DNA from: Zygosaccharomyces rouxii
Taxonomy: Eukaryota > Ascomycota > Saccharomycetes > Saccharomycetales > Saccharomycetaceae
Length of the DNA: 64,000 nt
Assembly (NCBI RefSeq): GCF_000026365.1
Contig: NC_012993.1
Coordinates: forward strand, 558,001-622,000
Direction of reading: 5' to 3'
Below, in pieces: positions 34,559 through 43,100 of this stretch. The notes beneath the pieces were generated by a model, which had not been told where the DNA came from, ran no database searches, and worked only from the letters and a program-made list of their open reading frames with translations. Within the stretch, counting starts at the first letter, position 1. Each line of letters begins with the position of its first letter. Position numbers and translations under genes: made by a program.

Positions 34559-34599
34559 CTTGATAATCAAGTTAATGCTTTAACTAAATCTAAACCTCG

Positions 34600-36222
34600 A
34601 TGAGCCCATTGAAAAGAATCAGAATAATAAAAATGATTCAAGTCTGGCAACAACTGAAGAATAAAATTATAGGCTCTAATCCTAATGCTTTCAATTTAGA
34701 AGATTTTAACGTGGTCAAAGAAGGTAAGGCAGAGATTCTTTTCCCAAAGAAAGATACGGTATTCTACAACCCAATCCAACAATTCAATAGAGATTTGAGT
34801 GTATGCTGTATCAAGGCTTGGGACCAATTATACAGAGAGAATAAGCACAAGAAAGGCAGTAAGAGATCTTCTGAAGACGAACCATTGGAGAAACGTAGAA
34901 AAATCAACACTGATAATGATGATAGGCGTTATATGAGAATTCTTGAAGCACTCTCTGCAACTGGGTTAAGAGCCATCAGGTATGCACATGAAATCCCTCG
35001 TGTCAAGAAAATTGTTGCTAATGATTTACTACCTGAAGCCGTTGAATCCATTAGGCGTAACGCTGAGTATAACCACGTAGAAGAGTTGGTCGAGCCCAAC
35101 ACCGATGATGCAAATGTACTCATGTACCGCAATAAAGCGTTGAACCAAAAGTACCATGTCATAGATTTGGATCCATATGGTACTGTGACTCCATTTATCG
35201 ATTCTTCGCTACAAGCCATTGAGGAAGATGGATTAATGCTAGTTACTTGTACCGATTTATCAGTATTGGCGGGAAATGGGTATCCAGAAAAATGTTTTGC
35301 CCTCTATGGAGGTGTCAATATGGTTTCTCATGAAGCTACTCATGAATCGGCACTAAGATTAGTGCTTCATCAATTGGGACAATCGGCGGCCAAGTACAAG
35401 AAAACCGTTGAACCATTACTGTCATTGAGTATCGATTTTTACGTTCGTGTATTCGTTAGAATACGCACAAGCCCCATTGAAGTCAAAAATTTACAAGCAA
35501 ATACAATGACGGTTTATCACTGTTCTCAGTGTGGGTCGTTCCATGAACAACCATTGGGTCGCACCAGTGAAAAAGTCACCAAGAAAAACCAGCCCATTAA
35601 GAAATATTCAGTGGCACAGGGACCACCAGTGGACTCGAAATGCAAATTCTGTGATGGTACTTATCACTTAGCGGGCCCCATGTACGGTGGACCCTTGCAC
35701 AATAAAGAATTTATTGAAAAAGTGTTGCAAGTTAACGCTAACCACGACGATGATACCTATGGTACAAGACGTCGTATTGAAGGTATGTTAGCATTGGCCC
35801 AAAATGAAATTCCAAATGCACCATTCTATTTCTCTCCAAACCATCTGTCATCGATTCTCAAGTTGCAAGTGCCACCATTAAAGAAGATTGTTGCCGGTCT
35901 TGGATCTTTGGGATACGAGTGCTCATTGACACACGCGCAACCATCATCAATCAAGACGGATGCGCCATGGGAGGCAATTTGGTATGTGGTTGCACACAGT
36001 GATGATCAATTGCACAACAAAAAACTCAAGGAGAACAGCATTGGGCACAGAATTCTGAACAACATGAAATCCTGGTCCAAAGACCAGGATTTCAAAACAC
36101 TAAGTTATGAACCAAACGATCAAAGCGGCAAAGTGGAATCCCTAAGAAAGTTGAAGATCGTAAGATACCAAGAGAACCCAACGAAGAACTGGGGACCCAA
36201 AGCCCGTCCAACTTCATCGTAA
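34600..36222 (+). CDS. TRM1: Trm1, tRNA (guanine26-N2)-dimethyltransferase
   Basis: This 540-aa enzyme (570 in S. cerevisiae) makes N2,N2-dimethylguanosine at position 26 of tRNAs in the nucleus and mitochondria. The SAM-binding region has ILEALSATGLRAIRYAHEI near 112, the catalytic motif DLDPYGT lies near residue 190, and a zinc-binding cluster (CSQCGSFH and CKFCDGTYH) lies near 305-350. The C-terminus NPTKNWGPKARP is identical to the family. Two in-frame ATGs (34600, 34633) could produce a longer form with a basic amphipathic N-terminus and a shorter one, as in S. cerevisiae, where alternative starts direct the enzyme to different places. Confidence 0.97.
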   Translation: MSPLKRIRIIKMIQVWQQLKNKIIGSNPNAFNLEDFNVVKEGKAEILFPKKDTVFYNPIQQFNRDLSVCCIKAWDQLYRENKHKKGSKRSSEDEPLEKRRKINTDNDDRRYMRILEALSATGLRAIRYAHEIPRVKKIVANDLLPEAVESIRRNAEYNHVEELVEPNTDDANVLMYRNKALNQKYHVIDLDPYGTVTPFIDSSLQAIEEDGLMLVTCTDLSVLAGNGYPEKCFALYGGVNMVSHEATHESALRLVLHQLGQSAAKYKKTVEPLLSLSIDFYVRVFVRIRTSPIEVKNLQANTMTVYHCSQCGSFHEQPLGRTSEKVTKKNQPIKKYSVAQGPPVDSKCKFCDGTYHLAGPMYGGPLHNKEFIEKVLQVNANHDDDTYGTRRRIEGMLALAQNEIPNAPFYFSPNHLSSILKLQVPPLKKIVAGLGSLGYECSLTHAQPSSIKTDAPWEAIWYVVAHSDDQLHNKKLKENSIGHRILNNMKSWSKDQDFKTLSYEPNDQSGKVESLRKLKIVRYQENPTKNWGPKARPTSS

Positions 36223-36225
36223 TAA

Positions 36226-36255
36226 TAGTTATAATAATAATAACAATAATAAACT
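36226..36255. repeat. AAT-type trinucleotide tract
   Basis: A degenerate TAA/ATA repeat follows the TRM1 stop codon within the 82-bp convergent gap to COX26. It is non-coding and probably part of the 3' untranslated region. Confidence 0.6.
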
Positions 36256-36304
36256 AATCATAATTTTTTCGTCGAATATACACTTGAATATATTAAACCG
36301 TTAT

Positions 36305-36538
36305 CTAACTATATTCTTCTCTAGCTTTCAACCACCTGTTGTGTTCAGAGAATTTGATGATAGCTGCTGGCCATGCAAGGATCAAAGATAGACTGACGGC
36401 CCATTCAACAGCACCTCTACTCAATCTCCTGGCCTCCAAAAGACCCCATTGCTCACCAGCACTTGACTTTGAGATTTGCTTTGCAGCTTGCTTAGTGGCA
36501 CTGACGGCCGAGTTTCTAAGGACTTGAGTAAAGAACAT
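36305..36538 (-). CDS. COX26: Cox26, small subunit of respiratory supercomplexes
   Basis: This 77-aa protein matches Cox26 (66 aa, YDR119W-A), a single-pass inner-membrane protein stably bound to cytochrome c oxidase in supercomplexes. The N-terminus MFFTQVLRNSA is close to the S. cerevisiae start and looks like a mitochondrial presequence. It is followed by a Ser/Lys linker, GEQWGLLEARRL and one membrane helix (AVSLSLILAWPAAIIKF, about 48-64). The orientation next to TRM1 matches S. cerevisiae. It is the last gene of the left syntenic block. Confidence 0.9.
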   Translation of the reverse strand: MFFTQVLRNSAVSATKQAAKQISKSSAGEQWGLLEARRLSRGAVEWAVSLSLILAWPAAIIKFSEHNRWLKAREEYS

Positions 36539-36732
36539 TGTTTGAAGATCTATGTATATAGTTTTTTTTACACCATTGTGTGGAGAAAATGTAGCGGAAT
36601 AGAATACAATTATTCTGGGGGTCTACCTCCCCTTATATAATTGTTTCCTGTCCCCTTCCGATTTTTTATATAAAAGTGGTCTTACTCCATGGAATATTTT
36701 ATCACGCGATGAAACGTAAGAAGGGCATCTGG

Positions 36733-36770
36733 TGAAAAATTTCGAGCTCATCTCATCGCGATGAGATGAG
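36733..36770. promoter_or_regulatory. RRPE plus palindromic double PAC before PXR1
   Basis: TGAAAAATTTC (36733-36743) is an RRPE. Four bases later a perfect 24-bp palindrome begins: CTCATCTCATCG (36747-36758) followed by its exact reverse complement CGATGAGATGAG (36759-36770). Each half carries a PAC element (GCGATGAGATGAG), back to back and sharing the central CGCG-type bases. It ends 60 bp upstream of the PXR1 ATG. PAC and RRPE are the hallmark of ribosome-biogenesis promoters, bound by Dot6/Tod6 and Stb3. Confidence 0.85.
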
Positions 36771-36830
36771 ATAAGCTACATACACTTGTAGTAAAATATA
36801 CCAAGATAAAATAGTCTCACAGGTTTTAAT

Positions 36831-37646
36831 ATGGGATTAGCCGCTACGAAGAATAAACAGAGATTTGGGTTTGATCCGAGAAATACAGCATGGAGTAACG
36901 ATACCGGTAGATTTGGACATACAATGTTGGAGAAGTACGGATGGAAGCCGGGGACTGGGTTAGGTACAATGCCTCACAAATCGACCAATACACATATCAG
37001 GGTGTCAATTAAGGATGACAATCTCGGGTTGGGTGCTAAAACTCACAGATCTAAGGATCCAAATGGATTTGATGATGAATCAGCTGGACTAGATGTTTTC
37101 CAGAGGTTACTAGGTAGACTAAACGGTAAGGAGGAAACGATATCCAAGGAATTGGATAAACAGCGTTATGATAGGATTATTAATGGTAAATGGGGGGTCC
37201 ATTTTGTGAAAGGAGAAGTCTTATCAAGTACATGGGATCCACATACGAAGAAGTTGAGAGATTATTCGAACAAAGAGGATGAAGAAGAAGATGAAGAAGA
37301 ATCTGCTGGAGAGAATAGAAAAAGGAGGGCAAGTGGTGAGGATAATGAAGTAGAGAAGCACAAGAAGCACAAGAAGCACAAGAGGGAAAAGAAAGAGCAC
37401 AAGAAGCATAAGAAGGAGGAAAAAGAGAAGAAGCGTAAGGAGAAGAAGGAGAAGAAAGAGAAGAAAGAGAAGAAGGAAAAGAAAGAGAAAAAGCACAAAG
37501 AGAAATCCAAGGACAAATCCAAGGGCAAATCCCCAACACCTGAATTGACAAGACTATCAGCAAGATCAAGATACATAAGGCAGAAGAAGGCTGCTACAAT
37601 GGATCCAAAGGCATTAAATGAGATATTCATGGTTACGCAACAATAA
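36831..37646 (+). CDS. PXR1: Pxr1/Gno1, G-patch ribosome-biogenesis factor
   Basis: This 271-aa protein has the length of S. cerevisiae Pxr1, a nucleolar G-patch activator of the helicase Prp43 in pre-rRNA processing; it also inhibits telomerase. The start MGLAATKNKQRFGFDPRN is typical. The G-patch spans about residues 25-72 (FGHTMLEKYGWKPGTGLG). A region of KKE/KKH-type repeats (about 170-225) is the nucleolar-targeting basic tail, and its low complexity creates long false frames on the opposite strand. The C-terminus (LSARSRYIRQKKAATMDPKAL) is conserved. It opens the right syntenic block. Confidence 0.96.
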   Translation: MGLAATKNKQRFGFDPRNTAWSNDTGRFGHTMLEKYGWKPGTGLGTMPHKSTNTHIRVSIKDDNLGLGAKTHRSKDPNGFDDESAGLDVFQRLLGRLNGKEETISKELDKQRYDRIINGKWGVHFVKGEVLSSTWDPHTKKLRDYSNKEDEEEDEEESAGENRKRRASGEDNEVEKHKKHKKHKREKKEHKKHKKEEKEKKRKEKKEKKEKKEKKEKKEKKHKEKSKDKSKGKSPTPELTRLSARSRYIRQKKAATMDPKALNEIFMVTQQ

Positions 37647-37855
37647 ACTGAAATATAGACTTGATAAACTGTATAGTAGTTAAAAAAATATATCTGTTGA
37701 AAACCACATTACACCGTTTATTTCATTCTAAATGGCTAATAAAAAATAATGAAAGCACTTTTATATATATTTTTACCGAAAAATACAGTACGATGAATAA
37801 CGAATTACATTAAAATTATTGTTCAATAGAATGAGAAAACCTCTTTTCTCTACGC

Positions 37856-39535
37856 TTAAGCCATGGCGAAACCGGCACCGGCGACCACACCTAAAGTGGC
37901 CACAAAAGATAGAATCACTTGGGACAAAGAGGCCTTAGAACCTAGAGCCAAGTTCTTTTCCTTAGCGCCAGCGGTGCTAGAGCCCTTGCTAGAGCTGCTG
38001 GAGCTAGAAGAGTCGCCGTTAGAGCTAGACTTGGAGTTTGAGCCAGATCCAGAGCCAGAACTAGAAACAGAAACACTTGAAGAAGCGCTACCAGTACCAG
38101 AAGAACCAATTTGCTTCAAAGCAGATGAACAAGCAGATTGAGTGGTTGCCTTTTGCAAAGAAGCGGAACCCTTGAAGTCACAGGCAGAACTTTGCTTACC
38201 GTTCTTTTGGTAGTACAAGTTCAAAACAAATGACAATTGTTCTTCAGCGGAACAGAAGGAGTAGGTACCGTAAGAACCATTCTTACCATCAGCGGTAATA
38301 CCATCACAGTCAACTTGAGAGCAAACGTAACCGAACAAGTCACCGTATTTATCTTCATCGATCTTGTCAGTGTTGACCACACAGGACAAAGAATCGTGCA
38401 TACAACCACACAAGTCCTTGCTTGGAGTTGGTGGCAATTTGGTGTTAGCCTTCCAGTATTTCTGAGATGCTGGACAGGACAAAGAAGTACTCTGAGCAGT
38501 GTAAGAAGAGTTCTTAGCAACAGATGGCTTTATCTTGGCCATTTGGCTAGACAAGTTTTCGAAATCAGACAAAGTCTTGACATTGTTGTTTTCAACTGAA
38601 ACCAAACCATATCCGTTATCTTCTTCGAAGTACATGTAAACAATACCACCAGACCAGACGTCAGTCATGTTGCTACCGTACAATGTTTGCACTTCACTGA
38701 ACTTTCTTGGTTTCACAGCGTTACAACCGTATTCAGAGAAGAAAATTGGGATGGACAAGTTTTTGAAATCAGCAGTTCTATCCTTGTAACCAGAAGTTTG
38801 GAAGTTAGAGTCACCACACCATTCGTACATGTTAATACCGTAGAAATCAGCTTTAACATCGCTGTCACCGCAAGCGAAATAATCAGCCATAGGAACTCTG
38901 GTGTCTTCATCATCGTTAGATGAGTAACCGACAGGAATCTTTCTGTAGTCCTTGTCACTAATGTACTTCTTGACGTCTCTAACAGCAGCCTTAACGAAGG
39001 CGGAAGCATCAGTGTTGGAAGCGTTGTTAGTAACTTCGTTACCAGCAAAGAAACCAAGAACGTTAGTGTAGTTAGCAAAAGCATCAACAACACCAGTGTA
39101 ACGTTCGTAAAGTTCGACATTCCATTGTGGGTCGGTTCTGTCAACAGATTTACCTGGAATAGACAAATCAGCAATCACATAGATATCGTTTTCAGCTAGA
39201 GCTTCCATACATTTACTGTGATCTAGAGTGGTGTTAACAGCGTAAACACGAACAACGTTAGTGTTCAATTTCTTCAAGTATGGGATATCTCTGGAGCATG
39301 TAGAGTAATCGGCCAATGGGTCGTTAATATCATCACCTGCACTACCGTTAACAGTATCAGCTTGGTAAGCAATACCTTGGATATAGAATTGGGAACCGTT
39401 ATTGGAGTAGAAGAACTTGTTACCAGCAACTTCAATTGGTGGCAATGAACTACTGCTGCTCGAGCTGTCTGCAAAGGCACCAGATGCAGCGTATAGAGCA
39501 CCTAATGTTAGGGAAGATAAATTCTTCAACAACAT
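37856..39535 (-). CDS. GAS1: Gas1, GPI-anchored beta-1,3-glucanosyltransferase
   Basis: This 559-aa protein equals S. cerevisiae Gas1 in length. Gas1 elongates and branches cell-wall beta-1,3-glucan at the plasma-membrane surface (GH72). A signal peptide (about 1-22) precedes the catalytic domain (about 30-335), with acid/base E167 in [10 protein letters not shown] and nucleophile E268 in FFSEYGCN. A cysteine-rich CBM43/X8 module (about 375-470) follows, then a Ser/Gly-rich tract and a hydrophobic C-terminus ([18 protein letters not shown]) for GPI anchoring. Many N-glycosylation sequons are present. It neighbours FKS3 in the same direction, as in S. cerevisiae. Codon use is strongly biased, which suggests high expression. 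Confidence 0.97.
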   Translation of the reverse strand: MLLKNLSSLTLGALYAASGAFADSSSSSSSLPPIEVAGNKFFYSNNGSQFYIQGIAYQADTVNGSAGDDINDPLADYSTCSRDIPYLKKLNTNVVRVYAVNTTLDHSKCMEALAENDIYVIADLSIPGKSVDRTDPQWNVELYERYTGVVDAFANYTNVLGFFAGNEVTNNASNTDASAFVKAAVRDVKKYISDKDYRKIPVGYSSNDDEDTRVPMADYFACGDSDVKADFYGINMYEWCGDSNFQTSGYKDRTADFKNLSIPIFFSEYGCNAVKPRKFSEVQTLYGSNMTDVWSGGIVYMYFEEDNGYGLVSVENNNVKTLSDFENLSSQMAKIKPSVAKNSSYTAQSTSLSCPASQKYWKANTKLPPTPSKDLCGCMHDSLSCVVNTDKIDEDKYGDLFGYVCSQVDCDGITADGKNGSYGTYSFCSAEEQLSFVLNLYYQKNGKQSSACDFKGSASLQKATTQSACSSALKQIGSSGTGSASSSVSVSSSGSGSGSNSKSSSNGDSSSSSSSSKGSSTAGAKEKNLALGSKASLSQVILSFVATLGVVAGAGFAMA

Positions 39536-40153
39536 CTGTGTTCGTTATTACGGTACTTCTTTTAAAACTAGTTGTTGTTTTCGAAATTAAACTAAAATGT
39601 AACAAATACAAATGTGAGAAGATGAGAGAAAGAAGCTTTCAAGACGATTTCAGGTTTCTCTGGTCATATATAAATGTTTTTTCTCTTTGTTTGCCAAGTT
39701 TTGATATCAACAACAACGCAAAAAACCAAACATAACACAACTCTACCATTCATTTACCTCAGTGCGCGTATTCTTCTGCCAGTAGTGGTTAATTATTTAG
39801 TTTCATGATACGAGCTTTTCTTCATTCATACTAAACCGCCAAATTTTTTTTGGATTTATTACAAAACTCAGCTTAGAAGATCTTGTAGTAGTTCCGCTCT
39901 TCCAAAAAAAGCAGTTGAACGTTCCGTGTCGCGTTCAAGTGTCACAGACAAAACAAACGCGTGCGGCGCCAGGCGTAGATCACTCTCTTTTTTAATTCAC
40001 CTTACGTATTGCCTCGAAGAAAATAAAAGGGAAATCAATCTGTTCGGGCAAAAATTACCACTGCGATGAACCAGCAATCGTAGGGAAATCGAAATCTTAG
40101 TGTACGTAAGGTAATTCGTTTTTTTTTTGTTTTTTTTTTTTCTTTTTCTTTTC
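39536..40153 (-). promoter_or_regulatory. GAS1 promoter region with an MCB site
   Basis: This 618-bp gap lies between the GAS1 start and the FKS3 end, both on the minus strand, so it is mainly GAS1 promoter. The exact MCB ACGCGT is at 39957-39962, about 420 bp from the ATG; GAS1 peaks in G1 in S. cerevisiae. Long T-rich tracts lie at 40119-40153 beside the FKS3 stop. I see no gene in it. Confidence 0.5.
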
Positions 40154-43100
40154 TCATGGAACAGTTCTAAATTGAGGCATTGGTGGCGTAGTAGTCAATA
40201 TGGTTCCAGGCGCATTTGGACCAGTATCATTATTATTTTGGCTATTAGGCTGTGCCACTCCAGCTATTGGAGATGACGATGGGAAAAACTTGCTTGGAGC
40301 AGGGATTATCTTATGCGCGAAAAATGGGGAAATCAGTAAGACCAGCAATATGCCCAAGATCAGGAAATAAAGTAGAAAATATTTCCTCAAGATATTGTTC
40401 CGGCGTCTTTTCTGCTTCCTAGTATAGATGATTTTGGAAGTGATAATGCTTGTGGGTTTCAACCAGAATAGAAGCATTGGATGCCAGTACTCGATGAATG
40501 GTACGAAAAGTAATGGTGTTTGCAAATAGAGTAAAAAATGACCCAGGAAAAAGTCACCTGCAAAGTAACTAGACTCCATTATTTTTACGGAATACTCACG
40601 AACAGGTTGTAAGACGACTGGCCATCCCATACCTGTATTGTACCATTTTCCTGTCCACCATGCTATATTTGATCTGTTATTTTTGAATTCTTTGGTTAAA
40701 CAAAACACTGTAAAGACTTTGAAAAGAAAAACGTGTAAATTAATACAGGTGATCAACAGGATTAACGTCCTTGCGAAATTCCAACCCTCTAAAAACCACA
40801 TCATTTCAAAGCTCACTAGATACACAATCACGGAAAGCGCATGAGCTATGCTTGCAATGACAGTTCCAGTATTATGACAACATAGTTGGGTCAATGGAGC
40901 GGCAAATAATGAAATGAAGAAAAGAATTAACAATACCATCATATTGAACAAAATGGGGATAAATGTGACGAGTAAGAGCCTTAACACTGAGTTTGTTGGT
41001 TCAACTTCCTGAACACCTGTTTGGCCATTAATAAACATGTAAGCGGTAAAATCGAATAGAAGAACCAAGAATGGAATGAACAATTCTGATGCAAACAAAT
41101 TGTCTAGACTTGCTTTGTGACCATCTTTACCATCTTGCTCGGATATATCGTTAATGGTCTTACGCTTGTAACCAGTATAACGAGATCTAGAGGTCTTAAC
41201 GAATGTGCTCCATGACTCCCTTTCGTATTTGGTATTCCCACTGGACAACCAATGGATATAATTTCGATAGTCGATGAAAAATTCGGTAAAATTAAATTGG
41301 TGTGGATTAAAGATGAAAGGCGCAAAGCACATTGAAATCACAGTAATCCAGAACCACAGTAATGCTGGTTGCCACATGGACACCGTGCTGAAGATAAGCA
41401 TGAGAAAGACTTGTACCCCAGTATAGACCGCAATATTAACAAATCTAGAATAAAGGATAGCGAAATCAATTCTAGTTATTGCGAATCCTCTACCGGTGGA
41501 TACGTATTTGGCTCCACCAAATGTTATATCACTTAACAAAGAGTTGGAATATACTTGACAAACAAATACTTCAAAAAGGGGGGCCAACGATAACAGATGG
41601 TGTAAGAATCTAGATATGGCTCTCCATATACCGTTTTCCAATAACTCTTGGATAACTAATGGTGCAAATGCTATGAAGAAAACGATGAAAATGGAAAGAA
41701 CAAAGATGGACACCCAATGCAATGCAGGTTGGATGTTATAGCAACCAACGGGCTTTTCTAAATCCGTGATGGGCATGTCTTTGTTGTAGTGACATAAAAT
41801 AGTTTCATGGTTTAGCGATCCCAAATTCAAAAGTAGTAGGAAAAACAGTTGCACAGATAGGGAGATGAACATGTTGTTCAGATGGAAACCTGGATGGGCA
41901 TAGAAGAATGAGAGGAATCGGTCGATGGGTAGCTGAGTGCCTAAGTAATAATATTCTCTCGAAAGCATCTGTTCGCCCATACCGCCTCCGATTTTGGTAG
42001 TGAAATTGAGAATCGATCCAAATCCGAGATCTCTACCTTTACCACATTGATAGTAGTCACTATGTTTGATCCTTCCACCACGACAAATGGCATTCATACC
42101 AGCATAGATATCTTCATTCAAATGTAATCCCTTTTGAGCCTTGGATAATCCGCCTCTTGTAGTCATAAAGATCGCATTCAAAAAGTCCGGATGCCCATAA
42201 TGTAATTTACCGCCGATTTCTGCTAAAGTTCTAGCAAATAACGTACCAAAAGTTTGTTCTTTACCTGCAGCAATATCTCCAAGTACACCAATATTTTCTG
42301 AAAAGATGTATTCCCTTGCACCCAAAATGGCTACTGGTGGTGCTTCTTCATCATATTCAATTCCTGGCACGTAAGGAATTGTACTTTCCATATCCAATTC
42401 TTCAAATTCACTGAGCACAGACCGGATCTTAAGACATTCCTCCAAATAGTTATCTTGGTTAGCATCAATCACTTGGATGTATTCTCCGCGGTAAAATATT
42501 AAGGAATGGTTCTGATTATCAGATTTACCATCACCTAGAATAGGGTTGCCCGAAAGACGGACCTTAAATATAGGTTTCCTAAAACCAGTTTCTTTATCGA
42601 TATCGGCGTACCCATTGGTCAAACAAGAATAGAAAATTGGTTCATCGAGATCGGTATTACTATCGTCACCGTTGGAGCTATTTGGAGATGGTTTCTCTTC
42701 CAACAAATAAGAGATACACAGTGTAGGATATGCCTTTAGCAGTAGTTCTGTGGCTTCTCTTTCATCCTTGTTGAATTTTGTGTATCTTTGCATGGCAACT
42801 AACATTCTAAATTTTCTATTTGCCATATTAGCTAATGCATTCTCTAGTGCGTCGACATTATCACCGTACAGCTGAATCATAGATGGGTTTTCCACACGGT
42901 AAAGTAGTTTGATGGCTTTAGAATAATTCATGAAACCAGAAATCGTTCTATAAAGAGTTTGAGCCCTAAGTGATGCCCATATTCTCGTACGCAAAGTGTA
43001 AGAAAATTCAGAAGAACTGAATCCGAGGAAATAAAAGGGCAGGTCATTTATCTTTTTTTGAACTAGATCATCCTCACCTTCATCCTCATCTTTTTTCGCC

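Noticed and set aside
37180..37630. Three long antisense frames rich in Leu, Ser, Phe
   Set aside because: They are the reverse reading of the lysine-rich repeats of PXR1 and have no independent support.
39436..39735. Plus-strand frame over the GAS1 start
   Set aside because: It is antisense to the GAS1 signal peptide and promoter and has no features of its own.
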